A DNA stretch of 64,000 nucleotides, taken from the NCBI GenBank assembly GCA_028554795.2, contig CM068825.1:158880553-158944552 (forward strand), in the 5' to 3' direction. This DNA comes from Sinohyriopsis cumingii. Lineage: Eukaryota > Mollusca > Bivalvia > Unionida > Unionidae. Shown here one piece after another: positions 21,246-32,500 of this stretch; position 1 is the stretch's first letter; each line of letters opens with the position of its first letter. The translations under genes and the position numbers were made by a program. Under the pieces are notes generated by a model that did not search any database, was not told the DNA's origin, and was given only the letters and a program-made list of their open reading frames with translations.

Positions 21246-24200
21246 CTCAAGGGAATGTGTTGGGTTGGAGCATATCATTCCTTCATCCCAGACCCCAAGG
21301 AATGAATGTGTAGGGTTGGAGCATTTCATTCTCAAATCTCAGACCCAAAGGAATGAATGTGTAGGGTTGGAGCATTTCATTCTCAAATCCCAGACCCCAA
21401 GGAATGAATGTGTAGGGTTGGAGCATTTCATTCTCAAATCCCAGACCCCAAGGAATGAATGTGTAGGGTTGGAGCATTTCATTCTCAAATCCCAGACCCC
21501 AAGGAATGAATGTGTAGGGTTGGAGCATTTCATTCTCAAATCCCAGACCCCAAGGAATGAATGTGTAGGGTTGGAGCATTTCATTCTCAAATCCCAGACC
21601 CCAAGGAATGAATGTGTAGGGTTGGAGCATTTCATTCTCAAATCCCAGACCCCAAGGAATGAATGTGTAGGGTTGGAGCATTTCATTCTCAAATCCCAGA
21701 CCCCAAGGAATGAATGTGTTGGGTTGGAGCATATCATTCCTTCATCCCAGACCCCAAGGAATGAATGTGTAGGGTTGGAGCATTTCATTCTCAAATCCCA
21801 GACCCCAAGGAATGAATGTGTAGGGTTGGAGCATTTCATTCTCAAATCCCAGACACCAAGGAATGAATGTGTAGGGTTGGAGCATTTCATTCTCAAATCC
21901 CAGACCCAAAGGAATGAATGTGTAGGGTTGGAGCATATCATTCCTTCATCCCAGACCCCAAAGAATGAATGTGTAGGGTTGGAGCATTTCATTCTCAAAT
22001 CCCAGACCCCAAGGAATGAATGTGTAGGGTTGGAGCATTTCATTCTCAAATCCCAAACCCCAAGGAATGAATGTGTAGGGTTGGAGCATTTCATTCTCAA
22101 ATCCCAGACACCAAGGAATGAATGTGTTGGGTTGGAGCATTTCATTCTCAAATCCCAGACCCAAAGGAATGAATGTGTAGGGTTGGAGCATTTCATTTCC
22201 AAATCCCAGACCCCAAGGAATGAATGTGTAGGGTTGGAGCATATCATTCCTTCATCCCAGACCCCAAGAAATGAATGTGTAGGGTTGGAGCATTTCATTC
22301 TCAAATCCCAGACACCAAGGAATGAATGTGTTGGGTTGGAGCATTTCATTCTCAAATCCCAGACCCAAAGGAATGAATGTGTAGGGTTGGAGCATTTCAT
22401 TTCCAAATCCCAGACCCCAAGGAATGAATGTGTAGGGTTGGAGCATATCATTCCTTCATCCCAGACCCCAAGGAATGAATGTGTTGGGTTGGAGCATATC
22501 ATTCCTTCATCTCAGACCCCAAGGAATGAATGTGTAGGGTTGGAGCATTTCATTCTCAAATCCCAGACACCAAGGAATGAATGTGTTGGGTTGGAGCATT
22601 TCATTCTCAAATCCCAGACCCAAAGGAATGAATGTGTAGGGTTGGAGCATTTCATTCTCAAATCCAGACACCAAGGAATGAATGTGTAGGGTTGGAGCAT
22701 TTCATTCCCAAATCCCAGACACCAAGGAATGATTGTCTAGGATTGGAGCATTTCATTTCCAAATCCCAGACCCCAAGGAATGAATGTGTAGGGTTGGAGC
22801 ATTTCATTCTCAAATCTCAGACCCAAAAGAATGAATGTGTAGGGTTGGAGCATTTCATTCTCAAATCCCAGACACCAAGGAATGAATGTGTAGGGTTGGA
22901 GCATTTCATTCCCAAATCCCAGACACCAAGGAATGATTGTCTAGGATTGGAGCATTTCATTTCCAAATCCCAGACCCCAAGGAATGAATGTGTAGGGTTG
23001 GAGCATTTCATTCTCAAATCTCAGACCCAAAAGAATGAATGTGTAGGGTTGGAGCATTTCATTCTCAAATCCAGACACCAAGGAATGAATGTGTAGGGTT
23101 GGAGCATTTCATTCCCAAATCTCAGACCCAAAAGAATGAATGTGTAGGGTTGGAGCATTTCATTCTCAAATCTCAGACCCAAAAGAATGAATGTGTAGGG
23201 TTGGAGCATTTCATTCTCAAATCCAGACACCAAGGAATGAATGTGTAGGGTTGGAGCATTTCATTCTCAAATCTCAGACCCAAAAGAATGAATGTGTAGG
23301 GTTGGAGCATTTCATTCTCAAATCTCAGACCCAAAAGAATGAATGTGTAGGGTTGGAGCATTTCATTCTCAAATCCAGACACCAAGGAATGAATGTGTAG
23401 GGTTGGAGCATTTCATTTCCAAATCCCAGACCCCAAGGAATGAATGTGTAGGGTTGGAGCATTTCATTTCCAAATCCCAGACACCAAGGAATGATTGTCT
23501 AGGATTGGAGCATTTCATTTCCAAATCCCAGACCCCAAGGAATGAATGTGTAGGGTTGGAGCATTTCATTTCCAAATCCCAGCCCCCAAGGAATGAATGT
23601 CTAGGGTTGGAGCATTTCATTATTAAATCCCAGCCCCCAAGGAATGAATGTCTATGGGTTGGAGCATTTCATTATTAAATCCCAGATCCCAAGGAATGAA
23701 TGTGTAGGGTTGGAGCATTTCATTTCCTCACCCCAGACCCTAAGGAATAAATATCTATGGTTGGAGCATTTCATTCCAAAATCGCAAACCCCAAGGAATG
23801 AATGTGTAGAGTTAAAGCATTTCATTTCCTCATCCCAGACCCTAAGAAATGAATATCTATGGTTGGAGCATTTTATTCCAAAATCACAGACCCCAAGGAA
23901 TGATTGTCTAGGATTGGAGCATTTTATTCCCAAATCCCAGACCCCAAAATAATGAATGTGTAGGGTTGGAGCATTTCATTCCCAAATCCCAGACCTAAAG
24001 GAATGAATTTGTAGGATTGGAGCATTTCATTGCCAAATCCCAGACCCCAAGGAATGAATGTGTAGGGTTGGAGCATTTCATTCCCAAATCCCAGACCCCA
24101 AGGAATGAATATGGTTGGAGCATTTCATTCCCAAATCCCAGACCCCAAGGAATGAATATGGTTGGAGCATTTCATTCCCAAATCCCAGACCTAAAGGAAT

Positions 24201-24317
24201 GAATTTGTAGGATTGGAGCATTTCATTCCCAAATCCCAGACCTAAAGGAATGAATGTGTAGGATTGGAGCATTTCATTCCCAAATCCCAGACCCCAAGGA
24301 ATGACTGTGTAGGGTTT
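21246..24317. repeat. 3.1-kb tandem array of a 51-bp unit, about 60 copies, with higher-order structure
   Basis: The basic unit is GGAATGAATGTGTAGGGTTG then GAGCATTTCATTCTC, AAATCCCAGACCCCAA. Variant units with CATATCATTCCTTCATCCC start that block at 21271, 21730, 21934, 22240, 22444 and 22495, which are spacings of 9, 4, 6, 4 and 1 units. Between about 22630 and 23090 a four-unit block is duplicated. From 23039 to 23400 a 152-bp triplet (51+51+50) recurs. The right end (after 23650) is more diverged. Because 51 is divisible by three and the unit lacks stops, long open frames appear on both strands; these are not genes. Confidence 0.97.
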
Positions 24318-24319
24318 CA

Positions 24320-25821
24320 TTGTAACATTGGCTATGGTGCAAGCAAAATTCCTTAGTGACCAACAATCACTTATGATAGTTAGGGCCCTCTATTATGGGC
24401 TAATATCATAAATAATCTGGATTGGTTCAATAATGAGCAAGATCCATGCATATTAATGAAGTTGCATTGTACCTGATTGGCTAAGCTTGTTACCACCCTG
24501 AAGGTTGTATTTCTGATAAAATTTGTATGAAACTTGGAATATATGTTTATATCATAAGATCTTGAACTTGCTCAAAAATGAGCAAAATGCACACATATTA
24601 ACGAGTTGATCTGGTATTTGAGTTTGATAATCCTTGAAATATGGCCAATCTCATATCTGTTAGATAATGGACAATATCTTCATGTAATGATTGATGTAAT
24701 CTTGCATCTGATTGAATGAGCTTGTTACAAGTCAAAAAGGAATATTTGTGATACAGTTTTAATCAGACTTGGATCATCAAGGTCTTTGACTGTTTCATTA
24801 GTAAGAGCCATGCATATTGTTTAGGTGATCTTGCATGTTTATAGGTTGAGCTTATTACCATTCTTGAAACCATCATCCTATTCCATATTTGATCCAAATT
24901 GGAATATCAGCTTATATCATGAAGATCTTGGGCAGTTTCAGAAGTAAGCAGGATCCATGCATAATAATAATGTGTTCTGATTGGCTGAAAAATCTTATGC
25001 CATATTAATAATGTGATCTGATTGGCTGACAAATCTTATGCCATATTAATGATCTGTTGGGTTTATTATCATCAAAATCATGGATGACATCAATCACGAG
25101 AAAGAGAATATACTTATTAATTATGAATTATGCCTTTATCTTTAGAAATGTTCTATCAGGATATAGTAAATTAGGTAAAATCATTGTCATAGAAAGTTTG
25201 GGAGGTAGTTTACATTGGATGTATTATTTCAATACTACATTAGCCTGCATATTGAAATGTCCACTGTTACACACATTTTTGCTAGCCAAGGTTCCGATAT
25301 GATAATCCTATCTACACCTTGGCAGACTGAACAGATATATTGGTGCTTTCTTTGTTTGCAACATCTATTTGATTTCATTAGTTGCCTCCTTTAGGAGATA
25401 TGCCAACTAACCAGTAGCATGTATATTGTACATCAGCCGAAAATGGTGGGGGCAATTGACCTAAAATGGATACTTTGGAACTTTAACATCGAAAGTATGA
25501 CTGTATACCAGAGGGAAGCCCTTATAGGTGTATTTGAGTGAAATGTATTTGTACAAACACGGATTGGCAGTGGAAAATTGCTTATTTATCAGTCCATTCC
25601 AGTTGTGTGCTTGCCTTGTCTCGATCATGTAGGAACAGTTTTCAGATTTGAACAACTTAATTTTGATTGGATGAAATTCACAGACCCAAAGCACAGAAAT
25701 ATCTGCTCGTTACACCAGTGTGTAGATAGGGTTATCACATCACAACCTTGGCTAACGAGGATGAGTTATACAATAGGTGAGCGATATCAGCTGTACTTGA
25801 GCCTCTTGTTCTTATTTGCAG
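24320..25821 (+). other. Rest of intron 4; degenerate long-period repeat
   Basis: Between about 24400 and 25060, phrases such as AATGAGCAAGATCCATGCAT, ATTAATGA, CTGATTGGCTAAGCTTGTTA and ATATCATAAGATCTTG recur at about 170-200 base intervals, which indicates an old tandem or dispersed repeat. I see no gene in 25060-25821. Confidence 0.5.
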
Positions 25822-25916
25822 GTTATGGGGCTAGATGGACAGCAGATGGTGAGAACTTCAGGGGCTTTCTGGAACCCCAGATGGTTGATGGCCATGAAGT
25901 TGGCTGGAAACACTGA
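25822..25916 (+). CDS. Host gene terminal coding exon 5
   Basis: The acceptor TGTTCTTATTTGCAG (AG 25820-25821) has a good pyrimidine tract. Two leading bases GT complete Gly with the final G of exon 4. Then 30 codons run to TGA at 25914-25916. The C-terminus reads YGARWTADGENFRGFLEPQM then VDGHEVGWKH. The aromatic-rich motifs look conserved, but I cannot name the family. The 3' untranslated region must lie downstream; its end was not identified. Confidence 0.82.
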
Positions 25917-26458
25917 AGAAATAACCAATACCGCATCTGTTGATATGAACTTGGGACTTAAGCAATCAAATTTTAAGAATAGATATTTTTTGTACCTGGA
26001 ATGAAGATTTACATGCAGTTGCTAAAAGAAATTGAGCTATTTCCTTGTATTCAATCTAAAACTATGGTGGTATGACTGAAAAGTTTATTTGCTTTGCAAA
26101 ATTTTTAAATCATGCCAGGCTATCATGCAAGATACCTAGTCCTTAAAACTGAGCAAGATGATGAAGAGAACTTTTAGAGTTTGGAGGAATCATTAAAAAT
26201 GCATCTCAATTATGTACATTACAGATATCTATTATTTATCCAACCTTAGGACATTTTGGAATGTTATATATTTGGTAGTCAGAAAGAGGAATAGAAACAT
26301 TAAGTCATCTGTTTTGTAACTGATGAATGAATCCCCAAAAGAATGTACTAACAGGTAGAGCTTCAGGGATTGCATGAGGGTTTTTTGTAATTTTATATGG
26401 TGACAGCATTGAAAATCATCATCACAGTTCAGGCCATTGGTACATTACCACATTTGAG

Positions 26459-26706
26459 GGGCCCAGAGTGGCTGAGCGGTCTGAAGTGCTCACCGTTACC
26501 GATCATTGCCATCTCACCTCTGTTTGCATGGGTTCGAGTCTCGGATTCAGCTAATGTGTGTATATGAGAAAGCTTGCCAGTAGCTTCTCATTGGTTGGTG
26601 GTTCTTTCTGGAGATTTCCCGGTTTCATCCTCCACCATTAATACCAGCTGCCATGTATAGCCTATCGTGTGCTGAAAAATGGCGCTAAACCCTACAACAA
26701 CAACAA
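26459..26706 (+). mobile_element. tRNA-derived SINE (family A) with 11-bp target-site duplication
   Basis: It starts GGGCCCAGAGTGGCTGAGCG, has B-box GGGTTCGAGTCTC, and ends GGCGCTAAACCCTACAACAA. The duplication is CCACATT(T/C)GAG at 26448-26458 and 26707-26717, with one mismatch. It lies about 0.5 kb downstream of the stop codon of the host gene, so it may be in its 3' UTR. Confidence 0.87.
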
Positions 26707-26959
26707 CCACATTCGAGACTACAGGCACATCAACACATTCATTATTGGAACTTATTTCGAATACCACTGAAATTCAGTTAAAAACTTTAAGCTTTTGGCA
26801 TTGTGATAAAAACTTTTGGGGATTTCATTCACAATGCTGCAAGTTCTTTTTAAATTATCACTTTGTACTCTTCGGTAATAAATTATTTGTCGAATTATAC
26901 AAGTCTTGTTGGTTTTCACTCTTTTCTGTTACTTAGTTTATGACTATAGAGTCATAACA

Positions 26960-27372
26960 CCAATTACTCACTAAATACTGTATTTCCCTGTAAATCACTA
27001 AATTATGTATTTCCTATACTCACTAAATATTGTACTTTCGTTGAAATTACTAAATACTCTATTTTATTTTCCTATAATCACTAAATACTATTTTTTTATG
27101 CATCACTAAATACTCTGTTTTCCTATAAATCACTAAATACTCTATTTTTCTTATAAGTCAGTAAATGCTCTATTTTTTATGAATCACTAAATATTCTATT
27201 TTCCTATGAATCACTAAATATTCTATTTTCTTTATAATTCACTAAATACTCTATTTTTCTATGAATCACTAAATACTTGATTTTTCCATGAATCACTAAA
27301 TGCTCTATTTTCCTATGAATAACTAAATACTCTATTTTCCTATGAATCACTAAATACTCTATTTTCCTTATG
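26960..27372. repeat. Minisatellite, about 27-28-bp unit
   Basis: Units of CTATTTTCCTATGAATCACT then AAATACT are repeated roughly 14 times with indels. A (TG)n tract follows at 27473-27503. Confidence 0.85.
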
Positions 27373-27503
27373 CATTTCCTTCCTGTTTTATACTTTGAAC
27401 TCTTATGCCTTTGCTTGTACACTGCTGTCAGTATCCTTGTACAGGTAAATGGCCTTAGGTAAATATTTCGCAATGTGTGTGTGTGTGTGTGTGTGTGCGC
27501 GTG

Positions 27504-28372
27504 TTTAATCTAGGGGCAATAACTCTTCAAACAATATGAAAATTTGCTCAAAATGAATCGGCTTTGTTATGAAATGTATGTTTCAAGGTGTTGTAGATTT
27601 TTTTGGTATTTTCTTCAGTGTCTGGTTCAGATGAATAGCTGTATTTTACAAAAATCAATAATATGTTACTTGTATGGCAAAATGTTTAAGTGAGTTTGAT
27701 GTGAAAATGAAGATATACTGTTGAATGCTGTTAAAAATCTAAGAATGAATGCTTTTTATATATATTTTTATACAGCTTTCAGATCTACGGATATGATATG
27801 TACATTTACTGTTAAATTTTATATTTTTGCATAAATATGTTCTTGCTATACCTCTGTTACAAATTTCTATATGGTGAACACTGCATACTGTCATAGGATT
27901 TGATTTGTATCATTCCTTTTAATTTATATAATTCTAGAATATTTTATTGAGGTAGGGTTCATTTTTATGGGTTCCTATTTTATTGAGGTAGAGGCTTTTG
28001 TTAATTGGTACTTTTATTTTACTTTTTAATATACTGTTTCAAATTATATTTTTTTGTTCATGATTTGGTAATAAATTTGTTTATGGTATAATAGTACAAA
28101 GGAACTGCTGACATAAATGCAAAAAAAGAAATGTTTATCAACTGATAAACATTCTGCTAGTTGCCACAAGATTTTGAGAGTAAGTTACACAAGTACTAAT
28201 AGGTCAATAGCCTCGAGTTATTTTTTTTTTGTCCATGTATATGTCAGCCTTCATTTATCCAGTGATTACTGTTGTAATAAAGTTTGTGTAGTTATGAATG
28301 AGGCATCCATCAAGACTGTTCTCATTTTATGAGAATATTTATATAGTTCCCCAACTAGGGACACGCCTTCTG
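27504..28372. other. No gene seen
   Basis: AT-rich sequence between the (TG)n tract and the LINE insertion. I see no supported coding region. Confidence 0.5.
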
Positions 28373-28382
28373 TACATTTTAA

Positions 28383-29537
28383 CTTGGATATCAAAATAAA
28401 AGATCGAAACCCTTATCAGAGTCTGACGATGAACCATGTAGTGTGGAGTCATTTCCACGCTTCATGGTCATACAGTCAAAAGATGCCACAAAACCGCTTG
28501 CCGCACTATCTCCATTTGTCATCGAAAAGACTATCACAGGATCGATTGGCACACCTAAAAGTGTTAAAAAGTTGAAATCGGGTTGTCTTCTTATTGAGTG
28601 TGAGCGACGAGGTCAATCAGACAATATCAGGAAAATGAAAACATTCTTTGATATCCCAGTAACCTCATTCGCTCACACCACACTAAATACGTCCAAAGGC
28701 GTGATTCGCTGCCGTGACTTGGCTGGAGTCACCGACGCAGATATCATCGAAGGAATGAAAAGTGAAGGTGTCACTGCAGTCCGTCGAATACGTATCAAAC
28801 GTAATAACAATCTGCAGGACACCAACACCATTGTACTCACCTTCAACAGGCCAACTGTACCCAAAGTGGTAAAAGTTGGCTTTTTGCAAGTAAAGGTAGA
28901 GATTTACATTCCCAACCCCCTTCGGTGTTATAAGTGTCAAAAATATGGCCATCACGAAGACCGCTGCTCCAAGAGCCAAATATGTGGCCGATGCGGAGAC
29001 AATGCTCATCAGGAATCTGATTGTAGAGCAACTCCGCATTGTGTCAACTGCGGAAAAGAGCACCACGCAAATTCCAAGGATTGCGATACCTGGAAACAGG
29101 AGAAGGAAATTCAGAGGGTAAAATACACAAATAATATTCCCTATCCAGAAGCCAGAAAAATTGTACAGGCAAAAACAGCCCATCCTGGCCCATCCTTCTC
29201 CACTGTAGTGAAGAGCAATCCTAAAACAACGAAGGACGCTCAAACACAAACAGAAGCACCCGATTCAACACCAAATTAAAACACCCCCCATTACCAAGCA
29301 CAGAAAAACACGGCATCTACTCAGACCACATTTAATAATACCCAACAACCTAAATCACCAAAGAGTAAAAAATCTCACGGAAACAGGCAACAAAAGGGGT
29401 CAGATGACCCCATCAAACTTTATAACAGGTTTGGAGACATCGAGAGCATGGATGCAGAAGAATCTGCTCCATGCGCCCAAGGGAACTCCAGACCTACAAA
29501 CAAAAAATTCACCCCCGTACTTCCTCCAGAGAAATAA
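28383..29537 (+). pseudogene. LINE ORF1 (RNA-binding protein), truncated at 5' end and with one in-frame stop
   Basis: The frame is open from 28383 without an ATG (first Met at 28464). Counting from 28443, three CCHC zinc knuckles are visible: C162-C165-H170-C175, C181-C184-H189-C194 and C200-C203-H208-C214, as usual for nucleic-acid-binding ORF1p. The preceding 100 residues look like the RRM-like domain of such proteins. TAA at 29277-29279 stops translation after DSTPN. The same frame then stays open to TAA at 29535-29537 and carries a plausible natural C-terminus (LYNRFGDIESMDAE). The simplest reading is one nonsense mutation in an otherwise intact 3' half. The true stop lies 62 bp before the ORF2 start. 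Confidence 0.82.
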
Positions 29538-29599
29538 CAAAACAAATTCCGTCTGCGAAAGGTCTAACCTAGCTCCACAATCTTTAATTTAAATTTATA

Positions 29600-32500
29600 A
29601 TGAAAAACACTATCATACAATGGAATTGTCGAGGACTTAAAGCAAATTACAATGATATTCTCCTGCTTTTAAACGAACATGATCCTGCGGTACTATGCCT
29701 TCAAGAAACATTCTTGAAAGATACAGACAATATCACATTTAAAAACTACTCCCTGTTTAACACCTGCTCTCCAAATGTTGATAGGGCATCAGGAGGAGTT
29801 TCTGTTATTGTAAACAACAGAGCTCCTCATAGCTTCATTCCTTTAAACACCAATTTACAAGCCATTGCTGTAAGCGTCACTCTACATGGAGTGATTACAT
29901 TTTGCTCTATTTATTTACCACCAAACACTAACCTAGTACCAAACGAACTCGACAATCTTGTTCAACAGCTTCCCACACCCTTTGTTTTACTCGGGGATTT
30001 TAATGCCCATAACATTTTATGGGGATCAAATCATATAAGTGACAGAGGTCACAAAGTTGAAGACTTTATTTCTAGACACGATCTGTGTCTATATAATACC
30101 AAAACACCTACATATTTACACCCAGGCACGGGTACATACACAAGCATCGATTTGACAATTTGTTCTCCTTCTCTGCTTTTGGACTATGAATGGAAGGTCG
30201 CTGATGACCTTCACAGCAGCGATCACTTCCCAATCTTTCTTGTAAATCTTAACTCTACAGGCGATGAAGTAATTCCACAATGGAATTTAAAGAAGGCCGA
30301 CTGGGCCAAGTTTGAAACACTCCGTAAAACTAGGCTGAATGAGGATACAGTTTTCAATGTTGACGACACCATTCAGCATTTTACATCTATTTTAATAGAG
30401 ATTGCAGAAGAATCCGTTCCCAAGTCCTCGCCATATTGTAAAAGAACCCAAAAACCTTGGGTCACTAAGGAATGTAAGGAAGCCATTAAACTATGCCGAG
30501 AAGCATTAAGGAAATTTAATAATCAACCGACGCCCGAAAACTTAAATATATATCGCATTGCCCAGGCCAAAGCTCGCCGCATAATCAAAGAAAGTAAAAG
30601 AGCATCATGGAAGAAGTATGTTTCTTCTTTAAACTCTCTTTCCTCTGTTAAAAAAGTTTGGGACACTATACGCAAAATAAACGGAAAGAGAAAGCAAAAC
30701 CCTCTCCGACATCTGACACTGAACAATAACAACTTTAGTTCAAAACGTGACATTGCAAATATTCTTGCTGACAGTTTCTCGAAAAATTCCTCATCATCTA
30801 ATTATTCAGAAGCCTTCCAAAAACTTAAAACTCAAAAAGAAAAGTCACGTTTAAAATTCACATCCAACAACTCGGAAAGTTATAATCAATTGTTCTCACT
30901 ATCGGAGCTTAGGGAGGCTTTAGATAAGGCCCATGATACATCCGCTGGGCCTGACAAGATACATTACCAGTTTCTGAAACACCTTCCAGAATCATCATTA
31001 ACATCTCTTTTGAAACTTTTCAATGATTTATGGATTACTGGTAATGTGCCAAAAATCTGGAAAGAAGCAACTGTAATACCAGTCCCCAAACCCGGTAAAG
31101 ATAGCGAAGACCCCAACAGCTATCGACCAATTGCACTCACAAGCTGTGTGTGCAAAACAATGGAACGAATGATCAATTCTCGGCTTGTCTGGTATTTGGA
31201 AACTAAGAATATAATATCTCCTTTCCAAAGTGGCTTTCGATATGGCCGGAGCACCAATGATCATCTGGTTAGACTAGAAACATTCATTCGCGATGCATTT
31301 ATTAAGAAAGAACATTTAGTAGCGGTTTTCTTTGATTTAGAAAAGGCCTATGACACGACATGGAAGTACGGGATACTAAATGACCTGAACGATCTAGGTC
31401 TAAAAGGCCGTCTGCCCTCTTTCATATCCAACTTTCTCTCCGACAGAGAATTCAAAGTACGAGTGGGCTCTACCCTCTCAGATCTGCACGAGCAAGAGAT
31501 GGGTGTGCCCCAGGGCAGTATTTTATCTGTGACGCTCTTTAACATCAAAATTAATAGCATCACCAAGTGTTTGACTCCTGGTGTGGATTGTTCGTTATAC
31601 GTTGATGATTTTCTAATATGTTATCGGTCAAAGCACATGCATACAATTGAAAGACAGCTGCAGCAAAATATAAACAAAATTCAAAATTGGGCCAATGCAA
31701 ACGGTTTCAAATTCTCGAAATCAAAAACGGTATGCATGCATTTCTGTCAGTTACGAAAACATCACGATGAACCGAACCTCACACTGGATGGAACACCTAT
31801 TCCAGTTGTTGAGGAAACCAAATTTTTAGGTATAATCTTTGACAGAAAACTGACCTTTATTCGACACCTAAAAAACTTGAAAGCCAAATGCTTAAAAGCA
31901 CTTAACCTACTTAAAGTAGTAGTGCACACTGACTGGGGTGCTGATAGAAAAGTCATCCTGAATTTATATAGAACGATTATTCGCTCCAAACTAGACTATG
32001 GTTGCGTTGTGTATGGTTCTGCCAGAAAATCGTACCTTAAAATGCTTGATCCAATTCATCATCAGGGAATAAGACTGGCTCTGGGAGCATTTATAACATC
32101 CCCGTGTGAAAGCCTTCTAGCTGAGGCGAATGAACCACCGTTATCGCATCGTAGAGAAATGCTTTCCGCACAGTATGCTCTCAAATTAAAATCAAACCCT
32201 CTGAATCCTGCTTTTTCGGCTGTTTTTCAACCCAAATACAAAACTTTATACGAAAATAAACCAAACGCCATACCTTCCTTTGGCATTAGAATATCATCCA
32301 GCCTTGACACTACAAATATAGATCTTTCAAAAATTCAGAAAACATCTATCTCCGAAACACCACCCTGGCTAATTAAACAACCAAAAGTACGTTTTATGCT
32401 ACACGATGGAAAAAAATCCGAAACAAACCCTTCTATCTTCCACAACTCTTACCATGAACTCCTCACCGAATTTAAAAACTACACCAGAATTTACACTGAT

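Larger units (their letters stand above)
808..25916 (+). other. Host gene model: five coding exons, 141-aa conserved-looking protein of unknown family
   Basis: Five short open segments on the + strand are each bounded by AG and GT dinucleotides with good local consensus and join in phase. The junction phases are 2, 1, 0 and 1, and the three codons split by introns resolve to Ser, Thr and Gly. Together they encode 141 residues ending in TGA at 25914-25916. The product has no evident signal peptide or membrane segment. It contains aromatic- and glycine-rich patches that look conserved (SSSWWGTSTGTEQ, EGYGARW, FRGFLEPQM, DGHEVGW). I do not recognise the family and assign no function. Introns are about 4.4, 11.7, 2.7 and 5.9 kb and are filled with minisatellites and transposons. 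The initiator could be the ATG at 808 if upstream exons are non-coding, or that Met could be internal. The continuous phase over 25 kb makes chance unlikely. Confidence 0.78.

Noticed and set aside
21217-22689. 490-codon repetitive open frame (and 387 codons on the opposite strand)
   Set aside because: The 51-bp unit is divisible by three and lacks stops, so several frames on both strands are open. No start context, splice or domain evidence; array indels close the frame.
21246-24317. CRISPR-like direct repeats
   Set aside because: Units are contiguous tandem copies without unique spacers, in a eukaryotic intron.
28683-29249. 188-codon - strand frame
   Set aside because: It is the antisense shadow of LINE ORF1, whose zinc knuckles identify the real strand.
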